Source of the DNA: JANXVV01 sp038230975
Lineage (GTDB): Bacteria; Planctomycetota; Phycisphaerae; Tepidisphaerales; Tepidisphaeraceae
Length of the DNA: 23,007 nucleotides
Assembly (NCBI GenBank): GCA_038230975.1
Contig: JBBRMF010000058.1
Coordinates: 1 to 23,007, forward strand
Direction of reading: 5' to 3'
Shown: piece by piece, positions 13,868 through 21,959 of the stretch
Layout of the letters: each line of letters begins with the position of its first letter
Position numbering within the stretch: position 1 is the stretch's first letter
The notes under the pieces: model-generated
The model's input: only the letters and a program-made list of their open reading frames with translations
Told to the model about the DNA's origin: nothing
The model's database searches: none
Position numbers and translations under genes: made by a program

Positions 13868-16800
13868 GTGTCCATTCGCAGACCATTTCTTGACCTTGTT
13901 CGCCAGCGTGTCGTCGTGCTTGACGGGGCGATGGGTTCCAATCTGCAGACGCGCCATTTTGATTTGAAGCGCGATTGGATGGATCAGGAGAACATCTCTG
14001 AGGTTCTCAATATCACCCGGCCGGAGGTGATTCAGGAGATCCATGAGGCGTTTCTGAACGCCGGTTGCGATGCGGTCGAGACGAACACGTTCGGGGCCAA
14101 CAAGATCGTGCTGGCCGAGGCGGAGATGCCGGAGCGGACGCACGAAGTGAACGTGCTGGCCGCCCAGATTGCGCGGCGGGCGTGCGACAAGTTTGAGACG
14201 CCGGATCGACCGCGCTATGTCGTCGGCTCTATCGGCGGCGGGACCAAACTGCTCACGCTCGGGATGACCACCTGGGATGTGATGGAAGACAGCTACTACA
14301 CGCAAGTCAGCGGGTTGCTGGCGGGCGGGGTGGATGTGCTACTGCTCGAAACACAGCAGGATCTGCTGGTCATTAAGAATATTATTGTGGCCGCCAATCG
14401 CGCGATGAAGGATGCCGGGCGGCGCGTGCCGATCATGCTACAGGCATCGTTCGATCAGGATGCCGGGCAGCAGATGCTCACCGGTTCTGATCCATCGGCG
14501 TTTGTCGCTTCGATGATTCCGTACGATGAAGTGGATGTGCTGGGTTTGAACTGCGCGTTTGGTCCATCGGAGCTGGCGGAGACGACGAAATACATCGCCG
14601 CGAATTGGCCGCGGTTTGTCAGCGCGCTGCCGAACGCCGGCATGCCGATCATGGTGGAGGGCAAGTCTGTTTTTCCGATGAACCCGATGGATTTCACCAA
14701 AGGGGTGATGCGGTTCGTCGATGAGTTTGGTGTGAATGTCGTCGGGGGGTGCTGCGGCACGATGCCCGAACACATGAAGGCGCTTTGCGAAGCGGTGGGT
14801 GAAGGAAGGCGGAACTACAAGCCGCGCACGATCGTCACCAGGCCGCAGATTTCCAGCCTGATGAGCGCGGAAGATATTCGGCAGGATTTGAGCTATCTCA
14901 TCGTCGCCGAGCGAACCAATACGAATGGCTCGCGGCAATTCAAGCGACTGCTGCAGGAAGACAATTGGGATGGCCTGGTCTCGATGGCCCGCGATGAAAT
15001 GCGCGATGGTTCGCACATGCTGGATGTGTGCGTGGATTTCGTCGGCAGGGATGGTGTGCGTGACATGCAGGAAGTCGTGCGGCGATACGTCAACGCGCTG
15101 GCCGCGCCGTTGATGCTTGACAGCACGAACCCCGCCGTGCTCGAAGCGGGCCTCAAGCTCGCTGGTGGCCGCTGCGTGCTGAACTCGATGAATCTTGAAG
15201 ACGGTGAAGAAAAGCTGGCGCACATTTGCGAGCTGGCCAAGAAGTACGGCGCTGCGGTTGTCGCTGGCACGATCGATGAAGACAAGCTGGCCGCCATGGC
15301 TCGGACGGCCGAGCGGAAGATCTCCATCGCCACACGCATTCGCGACCTTGCGGTGAAGTATGGGTTGAAGGATGAAGACATTCTGTTTGATCCGCTTGTG
15401 CTGCCGATCAGTACGGGGATTGAGGAGGATCGTCGCAATGCGTTGGAAACAATCGAAGGCACGCGGCTCATTTCCCAGCGATTGCCGAAGTGCCATACCG
15501 TGGTTGGCTTGTCGAATGTTTCGTTTGGTTTAAAGCCCGCTGCGCGGGTGGTGCTGAACAGCGCGTTTCTGCATGAACTTCGCGAGGCGGGATTGACGAG
15601 TGCGATCGTTCACGCGTCGAAGATCTTGCCACAGAACCGGATTCCGGCCGAGCAGTGGGCCGCGGCGATGGATCTGATTTATGATCGACGGCGAGAAGGG
15701 TTCGATCCGCTCACGCATTTTATCGGCTTGTTCCCCGACGACGCCGGCGGGGTTGCTTCAGCGATCCTGTCCAAGAGCCAGTACGATGATCTCTCGATCG
15801 AAGAGAAGCTCAAGCGCCACATCATCGACGGCGAAAAACGCGATCTCGTTCTTCATCTGGAAGAGGCGCGAAAAACCTATACCCCCTTGGCGATCATCAA
15901 TGACATTCTGCTGGAAGGCATGAAAGTCGTCGGCGATTTGTTCGGCAGCGGGCAGATGCAGTTGCCGTTCGTGCTGCAAAGCGCCGAGACCATGAAAGCC
16001 TCCGTCAAGCACCTCGAACAATACATGGAGAAAATCGACGGCCAAACAAAGGGCAAGATCGTTCTGGCGACCGTCAAAGGTGACGTCCACGACATCGGCA
16101 AAAACCTGGTCGATATCATTCTCACGAACAACGGCTACACGGTTTACAACCTTGGCATCAAGCAGCCGGTGAACGATATCGTGCGAGCTGCGCGCGAGCA
16201 CAAGGCCGATGCGATTGGCATGAGCGGCCTGCTCGTGAAGAGCGTCGGTGTGATGAAAGAAAATATCGAAGAGATGAACGTGCAAGGCGTGACCGTACCA
16301 GTATTGCTCGGTGGAGCCGCGCTCACGCGCAGCTACGCCGTCAAAGATCTCGGCAACATCTACGGTGGACATCTCTTCTACTGCAAGGATGCGTTCGATG
16401 GTCTGGGCGCGATGGATCGAATCATCGCCGGTCAGGCCGGTGAGTTGCGGGCCGAGCAACAGCAACGCGAGCAGGAACGCGATGCCAAAGCCGCCACCGC
16501 GGTTAAGCCGAAGGTGCAGGAAAATCTGCCGGACAAGAGCGATGTATTGACCAATAACCCCGTGCCGTTGCCACCATTCTGGGGCCGGCGGGAAGTGACG
16601 GGTATCCCGATCGAGCAGGTGTTTCCGTACATCAATCCCAACGCCTTGTTCCTCGGCCAATGGGGCTTCAAGAAAAAGGCGTTGAGCGAAGAAGAGCATG
16701 ATGCCTCGATCGATGACATCGCAAAGCCAGTGTTTGAAGAGCTTCAAAAGCGGGCATTGAAAGAGAAATTCCTGGACCCCAAAGTCGTATACGGCTACTT

Positions 16801-17407
16801 CCCGGTTCAATCGTCGGGCGATGAATTGATTGTGTATCACGTCGAAGAATTTCAAGGATGCACCTGCCATGCCGGGCCTTGCGGATTGAAACCATCCGGC
16901 AAGCCGCGCGAGAGAATGCGATTCAAGTTCCCGCGCCAGGAAACGCGCCGGCGGCTTTGCGTGGCTGATTTTTTCCGGTCGGTCGAAAGCGGTGAATACG
17001 ATGTGCTGGGCATGAGCCTCGTCACCGTCGGTGATAAATCCAGCGAGATGGCGCAGGAACTGTTCAAGCAAAACAAATATCAGGACTATCTCTATCTGCA
17101 TGGCTTCGGCGTTGAATGCGCCGAGGCTCTGGCCGAAATGTGGCACAAGCGCATGCGGCAAGAACTGGGCTTCGGCAGCGAGGATTCACCGAAGATCAAA
17201 GAGCTCTTTCAACAGGGCTATCGTGGCAGCCGATTCAGCTTCGGCTACGGTGCCTGCCCGAGCCTGGAAGATCGCACGAAGATCGTCGAGCTACTCAACC
17301 CGGCGAGCATCGGGGTGACGCTCAGCGAGAATTTTATGCTCGTGCCGGAGCAGTCGACGGATGCGATCATCGTGCATCATCCGCAGGCAAAGTATTTTGA
17401 TGCGTGA
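13868..17407 (+). CDS. metH: Cobalamin-dependent methionine synthase
   Basis: A 1179-residue enzyme that moves a methyl group from 5-methyltetrahydrofolate to homocysteine through cobalamin, making methionine in the cytoplasm. All four modules are present. The homocysteine domain starts with VLDGAMGSNLQ and has zinc ligands Cys229, Cys295 and Cys296 (GLNCAFG, GGCCGT). The pterin-binding domain lies near 340-620 (IVAERTNTNGSRQFKR). The cap and B12 domain has the axial His741 in DVHDIGKNLVDI. The C-terminal activation domain binds SAM for reductive repair, with RFSFGYGACPSLEDR near 1120-1135. Start is GTG with AAGGAG before it. Length is close to the E. coli enzyme, and no key residue appears missing. 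Long open frames on the opposite strand are by-products of its GC bias. Confidence 0.97.
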   Translation: MSIRRPFLDLVRQRVVVLDGAMGSNLQTRHFDLKRDWMDQENISEVLNITRPEVIQEIHEAFLNAGCDAVETNTFGANKIVLAEAEMPERTHEVNVLAAQIARRACDKFETPDRPRYVVGSIGGGTKLLTLGMTTWDVMEDSYYTQVSGLLAGGVDVLLLETQQDLLVIKNIIVAANRAMKDAGRRVPIMLQASFDQDAGQQMLTGSDPSAFVASMIPYDEVDVLGLNCAFGPSELAETTKYIAANWPRFVSALPNAGMPIMVEGKSVFPMNPMDFTKGVMRFVDEFGVNVVGGCCGTMPEHMKALCEAVGEGRRNYKPRTIVTRPQISSLMSAEDIRQDLSYLIVAERTNTNGSRQFKRLLQEDNWDGLVSMARDEMRDGSHMLDVCVDFVGRDGVRDMQEVVRRYVNALAAPLMLDSTNPAVLEAGLKLAGGRCVLNSMNLEDGEEKLAHICELAKKYGAAVVAGTIDEDKLAAMARTAERKISIATRIRDLAVKYGLKDEDILFDPLVLPISTGIEEDRRNALETIEGTRLISQRLPKCHTVVGLSNVSFGLKPAARVVLNSAFLHELREAGLTSAIVHASKILPQNRIPAEQWAAAMDLIYDRRREGFDPLTHFIGLFPDDAGGVASAILSKSQYDDLSIEEKLKRHIIDGEKRDLVLHLEEARKTYTPLAIINDILLEGMKVVGDLFGSGQMQLPFVLQSAETMKASVKHLEQYMEKIDGQTKGKIVLATVKGDVHDIGKNLVDIILTNNGYTVYNLGIKQPVNDIVRAAREHKADAIGMSGLLVKSVGVMKENIEEMNVQGVTVPVLLGGAALTRSYAVKDLGNIYGGHLFYCKDAFDGLGAMDRIIAGQAGELRAEQQQREQERDAKAATAVKPKVQENLPDKSDVLTNNPVPLPPFWGRREVTGIPIEQVFPYINPNALFLGQWGFKKKALSEEEHDASIDDIAKPVFEELQKRALKEKFLDPKVVYGYFPVQSSGDELIVYHVEEFQGCTCHAGPCGLKPSGKPRERMRFKFPRQETRRRLCVADFFRSVESGEYDVLGMSLVTVGDKSSEMAQELFKQNKYQDYLYLHGFGVECAEALAEMWHKRMRQELGFGSEDSPKIKELFQQGYRGSRFSFGYGACPSLEDRTKIVELLNPASIGVTLSENFMLVPEQSTDAIIVHHPQAKYFDA

Positions 17408-17419
17408 TGGGTGGGACCG

Positions 17420-17428
17420 TGCTATACT
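17420..17428 (+). promoter_or_regulatory. Extended -10 promoter of the PIN toxin-antitoxin pair
   Basis: TGCTATACT combines the extended -10 TGn with TATACT (17423-17428), 40 bases before the antitoxin ATG; no -35 is evident. The short leader contains a three-codon open frame, ATG-AAC-GAT-TGA (17435-17446), ahead of the GGAG ribosome-binding site. Confidence 0.45.
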
Positions 17429-17468
17429 CGGTTGATGAACGATTGAGCCGGCTACGGAGAACAGAACG

Positions 17469-17747
17469 ATGGCGATCGAAACTTTGGAAATCCGAGTCAA
17501 GTCCCCGAGACAGATTAGGGAATTAATGCGCGCAGCGGATCGGGAGCATTTATCGACGGAGAGATACGTTAAACAGGTCATCGCAGAGCACCTTGAACGC
17601 ATCAAGCGGATTGAGAAGTCGAGCTTCTTCGAATTAGCGGCCCCGCTGCGGGAAGCATTGAAGGGAAAGACTGAAGAAGAACTCGACGCTTTGGTAAAAG
17701 AGGCGCGCGCCAGGAGAAAATCAAGGCACCGGCGACACTCCTCCTGA
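17469..17747 (+). CDS. Antitoxin-like partner of a PIN-family toxin
   Basis: A 92-residue protein whose N-terminal strand and helices (METLEIRVKSPRQIRELMRAAD-like, then LSTERYVKQVIAEHLERI) resemble a ribbon-helix-helix DNA-binding module. The rest is a charged, helical tail (KTEEELDALVKEARARRKSRHRRHSS) suited to binding the toxin. GGAG precedes the ATG. The stop codon lies nine bases before the PIN gene, so the two are cotranscribed. The antitoxin role and autoregulation are inferred from position and architecture; the precise family is not certain. Confidence 0.7.
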   Translation: MAIETLEIRVKSPRQIRELMRAADREHLSTERYVKQVIAEHLERIKRIEKSSFFELAAPLREALKGKTEEELDALVKEARARRKSRHRRHSS

Positions 17748-17756
17748 AAGCCTTGA

Positions 17757-18239
17757 GTGTCAAATGATCGTCTCATCCTCGTCCTCGATACCAATACGTT
17801 ACTTCGCGGGTTCAACTATGAATTTGGCGCGTCGGGCAAATTGTTGCAGGCATGCAAGGCTCGACGCGTAGTCACGCTTCTCAGCAAATCCGTTCTAACC
17901 GAATATCGAGAGATTTTAAGTGATCCCGAACTCGCGGGCTCTGTGGCGCGGGGTCCAGGCGCCGTTGAGGACCTTTTGGGCGCGCTGCGATTTATCGGAG
18001 AATATTTTGCGGAAGTAAATATCCGCTTTGAATTTCCCCGCGATCCTGACGACGCCACATTCATCGAGCTCGCCATCGCCGGTCGCGCCACGCACATCAT
18101 TACCCACGACAAGGATTTGCTCTCGCTTCCCACATCCCGCTCGGATGCCGGCAAGCGGTTTCGACAGCGGTTGCCGGGCGTACAGGTGGTGGATGCCGCG
18201 ACGTTTGTGCGGAAGCATCCGCGACTTTTCGGTCAGTGA
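17757..18239 (+). CDS. PIN-family toxin (COG1569-like)
   Basis: A 160-residue PIN-domain ribonuclease. The four acidic positions are present: Asp11 in LVLDTNTLLRG, Glu49 in SVLTEYREIL, Asp96/Asp98/Asp99 in PRDPDDATFIELA, and Asp118 in ATHIITHDKDLL. These form a Mg-binding site for RNA cleavage. The layout matches the group annotated as putative toxin component, PIN family. The GTG at 17757 is taken as start since MSNDRLILVLD fits the family N-terminus; an alternative start inside is not seen before the first catalytic Asp. It ends eight bases from the convergent kinase relic. Confidence 0.85.
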   Translation: MSNDRLILVLDTNTLLRGFNYEFGASGKLLQACKARRVVTLLSKSVLTEYREILSDPELAGSVARGPGAVEDLLGALRFIGEYFAEVNIRFEFPRDPDDATFIELAIAGRATHIITHDKDLLSLPTSRSDAGKRFRQRLPGVQVVDAATFVRKHPRLFGQ

Positions 18240-18247
18240 ATCTCAAC

Positions 18248-18739
18248 TTACTTGGAAACCGGCAACGGCCCGGCCTCCCACTCATGCAGTAGACCATCGA
18301 CGCCGCCCGAGACGAGTGTTTCATCGTTCGGTGAGAAGGCAACGGCGTAGACCCAGGACTTGTGGCCAAGCACGCTCTTCGAATCCATCCCCGCCTTGAT
18401 CAGCTTGACCGCGACTTTCCGACGAATGGGGCGAGCCTGCTCCGCGACCCACACCGTTCCCATTCCTCCTTCGCCAATCTCTTCAAGAAGCTTATATCGA
18501 TTTGCGATGATCGAGCCGAGGCGTTCACCGGTGGGCACCGCCATTGTTCGTGTGACATCGCCGGAAACAGCGGGCTCGGGGCCGCGGTCAACGGCGTCGC
18601 GCAAGCGAATCATCGCTTCGACACGCTCCCTCAATTCCGGTTCATTCTCGCACGCGGCAACAAGGTAGACAGCGCGGTGTTCGGGGGACTCGATCCCGTC
18701 CAGTGTGGCAATTATTTGTTCGGCACGACCTGGCGTCAT
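18248..18739 (-). CDS. Relic of a Ser/Thr kinase-WD40 protein with an internal deletion
   Basis: The 163-residue product starts like planctomycete Ser/Thr kinases, with a helical leader (MTPGRAEQIIATLDGIESPE, then LRERVEAMIRLRD). The first part of the kinase fold follows: RYKLLEEIGEGGMGTVWVAE with the glycine loop at 89-94 and the ATP-anchoring Lys112 in KVAVKLIK. At about residue 122-125 (near 18370) it passes directly into a WD40 blade, GHKSWVYAVAFSPNDETLVS, and ends with HEWEAGPLPVSK. The C-helix Glu, HRD and DFG motifs, the whole C-lobe and most propeller blades are absent. An in-frame deletion inside a much larger kinase-WD40 gene explains this. It cannot be an active kinase. The ATG at 18739 has AAGGAG eight bases before it and is preferred to a GTG at 18748. 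Confidence 0.75.
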   Translation of the reverse strand: MTPGRAEQIIATLDGIESPEHRAVYLVAACENEPELRERVEAMIRLRDAVDRGPEPAVSGDVTRTMAVPTGERLGSIIANRYKLLEEIGEGGMGTVWVAEQARPIRRKVAVKLIKAGMDSKSVLGHKSWVYAVAFSPNDETLVSGGVDGLLHEWEAGPLPVSK

Positions 18740-18970
18740 TCGCGGCACTCCTTATCCGCGCAATTGTAACTCGCTGACGTGTAGTACCGCCAACCCTTTG
18801 AACGATGTCGCAGTAAATCTGAGTATGAGTTCAGCGTTTTGCGACCAAATGAACATTCCTCCGGCATCGGAATGCACCTCTTGGAGAGCTGCTTGACGAA
18901 CCTGGTGATCAACTTCGCGTCGGCGTCATGTCCCGAGGCGAAGCCGCTGGGCTCCCGATGGATCGAGCCA

Positions 18971-19162
18971 TCACGACAACCCATCCCAGCGTTCGGTTTC
19001 TTCAAATCGTTCGATGTCGAGCAGCAATCGATCCAATCCTGTCTCCAATCGCGATTGAATCGATCGCTCGGGTTCGAGGAACACGCGCGCCGGCCGGGAG
19101 TGAACCATGGGGGCGAAAGTCTGTTCTGCGTACAGTTCGAGAGTGGGGGCAAATCCAGTCAT
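18971..19162 (-). CDS. Small hypothetical protein
   Basis: A 63-residue frame starting MTGFAPTLELYAEQTFAPMV and continuing through FLEPERSIQSRL to an amphipathic helix, LDRLLLDIERFEETERW. GGAG lies six bases before the ATG at 19162. Amino-acid composition and third-position bias look genuine, in contrast to the antisense frame. No family is recognised and it has no membrane segment. It could be a stand-alone small protein or the surviving piece of a larger one, since the surroundings look decayed. Confidence 0.45.
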   Translation of the reverse strand: MTGFAPTLELYAEQTFAPMVHSRPARVFLEPERSIQSRLETGLDRLLLDIERFEETERWDGLS

Positions 19163-19399
19163 GTCGATCTCCAAAAAAGTAGAACTTCAAGCGGTTCCGT
19201 AATTGTGTCGTTTGGTTTTCGTACGGTACCAACGCCAGTTGTATCGGATGCGACCGAACAATTACCTAAAAGAATTTTTCGCGTGAATTTAGGGGCTTTG
19301 TTCCGTTTGTACACGTCCAGAAACGGGTGTGCCGATAAAGAATTGTATCTCAATGCTAGTGCGATCCGGGCAGTCGTTATCGGCGGCGCAATCCGCACA

Positions 19400-19429
19400 A
19401 ATCCTCGGGTTAGTCCACGAGGATTTTTT
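19400..19429 (+). terminator. Rho-independent terminator without an evident upstream gene
   Basis: AATCCTCG (19400-19407) pairs perfectly with CGAGGATT (19418-19425) around a ten-base loop, followed by TTTT (19426-19429). The T-run favours the plus strand. No plus-strand gene is convincing upstream, so it may end a noncoding RNA or an extinct gene. Confidence 0.65.
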
Positions 19430-19802
19430 GAATTCCGGTCGATGGGACAAAGGTTGAGACCGAGTGATGTGCCCACAGGATGTCAGGGCCAACAGTTGCG
19501 GAGCAACTGGTCACGTCCGACACGTTCAATGCACGTGTCTGTCCCTCGGCGGAAGTGTGTCCCGATGTTGACCTGGATTGTTCCCGCGGTGTCGTCAATC
19601 ATGCAACTTGGAATTTTCTTCGCGGCGGCTGCCGCACTTGTCGCCGGTATGCTTGGGGTTCGATAAACTTGCCATTCCTGCACGGCATTTGTGCATGGCA
19701 ATTGGCTCTTAAAGTGCGAGTTTACACGTTGCACAAAATGATGTTTTTTAAAACAGAAACAATTACTTCAATTAAGCTTCTGCGAGTACCATACGCCGCA
19801 AG

Positions 19803-21260
19803 ATGAGATCTCAAGCGGCGGAGATATCACCCTCTCTGAGGATTCCCCCGATTCAGTCCAGCGCAGCATGGCAAACCGCCTGGTTGCTGGCTGTGGCGGC
19901 GACGGCGCTGGGTTCGGCCGTACAGTTGCGCGACGGACTCTACACACCGCGCGGATTCATCGGGCTCTCGATCGCGGTTGTCGCGAGCTTTCTCGTCTAC
20001 CTCTTGCCGCATCTACCTTCGATTGAGCGTTTTCGTGAACGGCCCGCCGCCTGGATCTTTGGCACGGGAATCGCCCTCAATTTCTTACAGCTTTTCGCGT
20101 ACGATCATCCCGGTTCCTGGCACGCTTACGATGATGGCCTGTTGCGGGCAACGCCTTTCTATTACGCCGTGCTCGCGGCTGCAGCTGTGATCGCCGCGGG
20201 GATCATCTTTGTGCCAGATTCCAGTCGTACCCTGCTTGTGGCGCTTGTTTTCGTCTTTTGTGGACTGGGTGCCTGGGTGATTCACAGTGTGCCACTGCCC
20301 CATATGGATGTGTGGGTGCTGCAGATGGAAGGGCTTAAAGCGCTGCGCGGCGGTCACAATCCATTCGCCGCCGTTTTCCCTGATATCTATCACTTTGCTG
20401 AACTCTACGCGCCCGGCGCGATGCATGAGGGGTTGGTCCATCAAGGCTTCCCCTATCCACCGACAGTGGTGTGGATGGATCTTCCGGGGTATCTCATCGG
20501 CGGCGATTATCGCTGGTCCAATCTCGCGGCGATGGGGTTGACCGCGCTACTGATCGCATTCGCCCGTCCGAATTCGCGCCTGGGTCCTCTCGCGGCGACA
20601 CTGTTTCTCTTCACGCCGCGCGCCTTTTTCATGCTGGAAAGTGGTTGGACCGAACCCGTCACGATGCTGCTGTTGGCCGCCACCGTTTTTTGTGCTTGTC
20701 GAAAATTCTGGGTGATGCCGATTTTTCTCGGCCTGTTCCTTTGCAGCAAGCAATACTTGATCTGGGCTATTCCGCCGGTCATTTTGCTGGCTGGCCGCCC
20801 GCTGCAATCGCGTCGGTTGATTCACATTATCGGGATTGCCTTCATCGCCGGCTGCATCGCCAGCCTTCCGTTGATCTTGTGGGATGTACGGGCCTTTCTC
20901 ACGGCGAATTTCGACATCGCCGACAAAGCCGGTTTCCGGAGCGATGCGCTGAGTTACCTGGCGCTGTATGCAAACACGATGCACCGCTCGCCATCCGGCA
21001 CAACGGCCACCCTCATCGGCTTCAGCGCCGCCGCCCTCGCCACGCTCCTGGCCACATTGCGAGGCGAACGATCTCCGGCCGGATATGCGGCTGCCGTCGC
21101 GTTTGGACATCTGATCTTTTTTGCGTTCTACAAATTTGCGTTCTGTAACTATTACTATTTTCTTATCGCCGCGATTTGTAGTGCGGCGGGGGCGTTGGAG
21201 TTGGTGGGTGAAAGTCGAGTAAAAGCCGGAAGATCGGATCGCGGGCCCAAGCCGCGCTGA
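19803..21260 (+). CDS. Polytopic membrane protein, glycosyltransferase-like (GT-C/GT87-type)
   Basis: A 485-residue integral membrane protein with roughly ten or more hydrophobic segments (for example WLLAVAATALGSAVQL, GLSIAVVASFLVYLLP, YYAVLAAAAVIAAGIIFV, AALATLLATL). A hydrophilic loop after the fourth or fifth helix carries HMDVWVLQMEGLKALRGGHN and PFAAVFPDIYHF. An acidic residue there, followed by xxxxGxNP-like sequence, is typical of GT-C enzymes that use polyprenyl-linked sugars, and GWTEPVTMLLL recalls mannosyltransferase-type membrane proteins. The C-terminus is short, basic and cytoplasmic. The start is weakly supported, as only AAG precedes the ATG at 19803. It stands alone, so pathway and substrate cannot be given; other polytopic families remain possible. 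Confidence 0.7.
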   Translation: MRSQAAEISPSLRIPPIQSSAAWQTAWLLAVAATALGSAVQLRDGLYTPRGFIGLSIAVVASFLVYLLPHLPSIERFRERPAAWIFGTGIALNFLQLFAYDHPGSWHAYDDGLLRATPFYYAVLAAAAVIAAGIIFVPDSSRTLLVALVFVFCGLGAWVIHSVPLPHMDVWVLQMEGLKALRGGHNPFAAVFPDIYHFAELYAPGAMHEGLVHQGFPYPPTVVWMDLPGYLIGGDYRWSNLAAMGLTALLIAFARPNSRLGPLAATLFLFTPRAFFMLESGWTEPVTMLLLAATVFCACRKFWVMPIFLGLFLCSKQYLIWAIPPVILLAGRPLQSRRLIHIIGIAFIAGCIASLPLILWDVRAFLTANFDIADKAGFRSDALSYLALYANTMHRSPSGTTATLIGFSAAALATLLATLRGERSPAGYAAAVAFGHLIFFAFYKFAFCNYYYFLIAAICSAAGALELVGESRVKAGRSDRGPKPR

Positions 21261-21308
21261 CCCTTCATTCGACAGAATAGTGCATCATATCCATTGCACG
21301 GCGGGATA

Positions 21309-21317
21309 TGGTACAAT
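21309..21317 (+). promoter_or_regulatory. Extended -10 promoter of the Phd-VapC pair
   Basis: TGGTACAAT (TGn plus TACAAT at 21312-21317) ends seven bases before the ATG at 21325. This is the same distance as in the RelE-type module at 11802, and again predicts a leaderless message. Confidence 0.5.
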
Positions 21318-21324
21318 CAGATCC

Positions 21325-21561
21325 ATGACGCAAGTCAACGTCGATCAAGCTAAAGCAGAACTCTCAGCACTTTTAATGCGAGTACGAGAAGGTGAAGAAA
21401 TTGTGATTGCCGATGAAGGCAATCCCATCGCTCGTCTCGTGGCGGTGCGTGCTCCGCGAAAGCCGGGCAGCGCCAAGGGGAAAATCAAAATTCACGACTC
21501 ATTTTTTGATCCTTTACCTGACGAAGTGCAACGTGCTTTTGAAGGCGACTCGGAAGAATGA
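21325..21561 (+). CDS. Phd/YefM-family antitoxin
   Basis: A 78-residue antitoxin with the Phd/YefM pattern: MTQVNVDQAKAELSALLMRV, then REGEEIVIADEGNPIARLVAV, the strand-helix-strand DNA-binding fold. Its C-terminal tail (HDSFFDPLPDEVQRAFEGDS) is the disordered part that blocks the toxin; DSFFDPLPDE is common in partners of this VapC group. It should neutralise the VapC encoded next and repress the operon. The ATG at 21325 is chosen because the promoter box sits upstream of it, inside the longer frame from 21280. Its stop overlaps the toxin start by four bases (ATGA). Confidence 0.88.
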   Translation: MTQVNVDQAKAELSALLMRVREGEEIVIADEGNPIARLVAVRAPRKPGSAKGKIKIHDSFFDPLPDEVQRAFEGDSEE

Positions 21562-21944
21562 AGTTTCTTCTTGATACACATGTGTTGCTGTGGTGGGCGG
21601 AGGATCATCCACGCCTGTCTGATACCGTTCGCGCGGCGTTATCGGAAGCCGAAAACGAACTCTATTTCAGTGCCGCAAGTGGGTGGGAAATTGCAATTAA
21701 AGCGGGTCTTGGAAAGCTTGAAATTGAAGGTGACCCGAAGCATTTCCTATTCCGACAGTTGGCAATGAACGACATCAATGAATTGTCCGTGACTATCTCT
21801 CACGCTGCGCATGTGTTCAATCTGCCCATGCATCATAAAGATCCGTTTGACCGACTTTTGATCGCTCAAGCGCAGTTGGAAGGCCTGACGATTTTAAGTA
21901 ACGACGCAAAGCTAAGGCTCTATCAGGTTGCCGTCCGATGGTGA
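21558..21944 (+). CDS. vapC: VapC-type PIN-domain toxin
   Basis: A 128-residue PIN ribonuclease of the COG3744 type. Motifs are MKFLLDTHVLLWW (Asp6), SGWEIAIKAGLGKL (Glu44), HHKDPFDRLLIAQA (Asp95, Asp98) and ILSNDAKLRLY (C-terminal Asp). All active-site acids are present and the length is normal, so it appears functional. VapC toxins cut tRNA or rRNA in the cytoplasm when the antitoxin is degraded; the target here is unknown. It is coupled to the Phd antitoxin by a four-base overlap. Base composition is lower in GC than in the membrane-protein gene upstream, in keeping with transfer. It converges on trxA with a 15-base gap and no clear terminator. Confidence 0.9.
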   Translation: MKFLLDTHVLLWWAEDHPRLSDTVRAALSEAENELYFSAASGWEIAIKAGLGKLEIEGDPKHFLFRQLAMNDINELSVTISHAAHVFNLPMHHKDPFDRLLIAQAQLEGLTILSNDAKLRLYQVAVRW

Positions 21945-21959
21945 ATTGCAATCTACAAA

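Larger units (their letters stand above)
18740..19802. other. Gene-poor, low-GC stretch, probably decayed
   Basis: Apart from one small minus-strand gene (18971-19162) nothing convincing is seen. A long plus-strand open frame (18839-19666) overlaps that gene antisense and has a Ser/Arg-rich make-up unlike a conserved protein. Minus-strand codons at about 18850-18960 have coding-like third positions (KLITRFVKQLSKRCIPMPEE), which may be a gene remnant. Perfect hairpins lie at 19493-19509 (CAGTTGC-GGA-GCAACTG) and 19519-19539 (GACACGT-TCAATGC-ACGTGTC), and a terminator at 19400-19429. Confidence 0.45.

Noticed and set aside
14438..17161. Very long open frames on the strand opposite metH (352 and 467 residues)
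   Set aside because: They are mirror images of a fully conserved metH with biased third codon positions; their proteins have His/Arg/Phe-rich, patternless composition and no start signals.
18839..19666. A 275-residue plus-strand frame
   Set aside because: No ribosome-binding site, Ser/Arg-rich composition, antisense to a better small gene, and a terminator lies inside it at 19400-19429.
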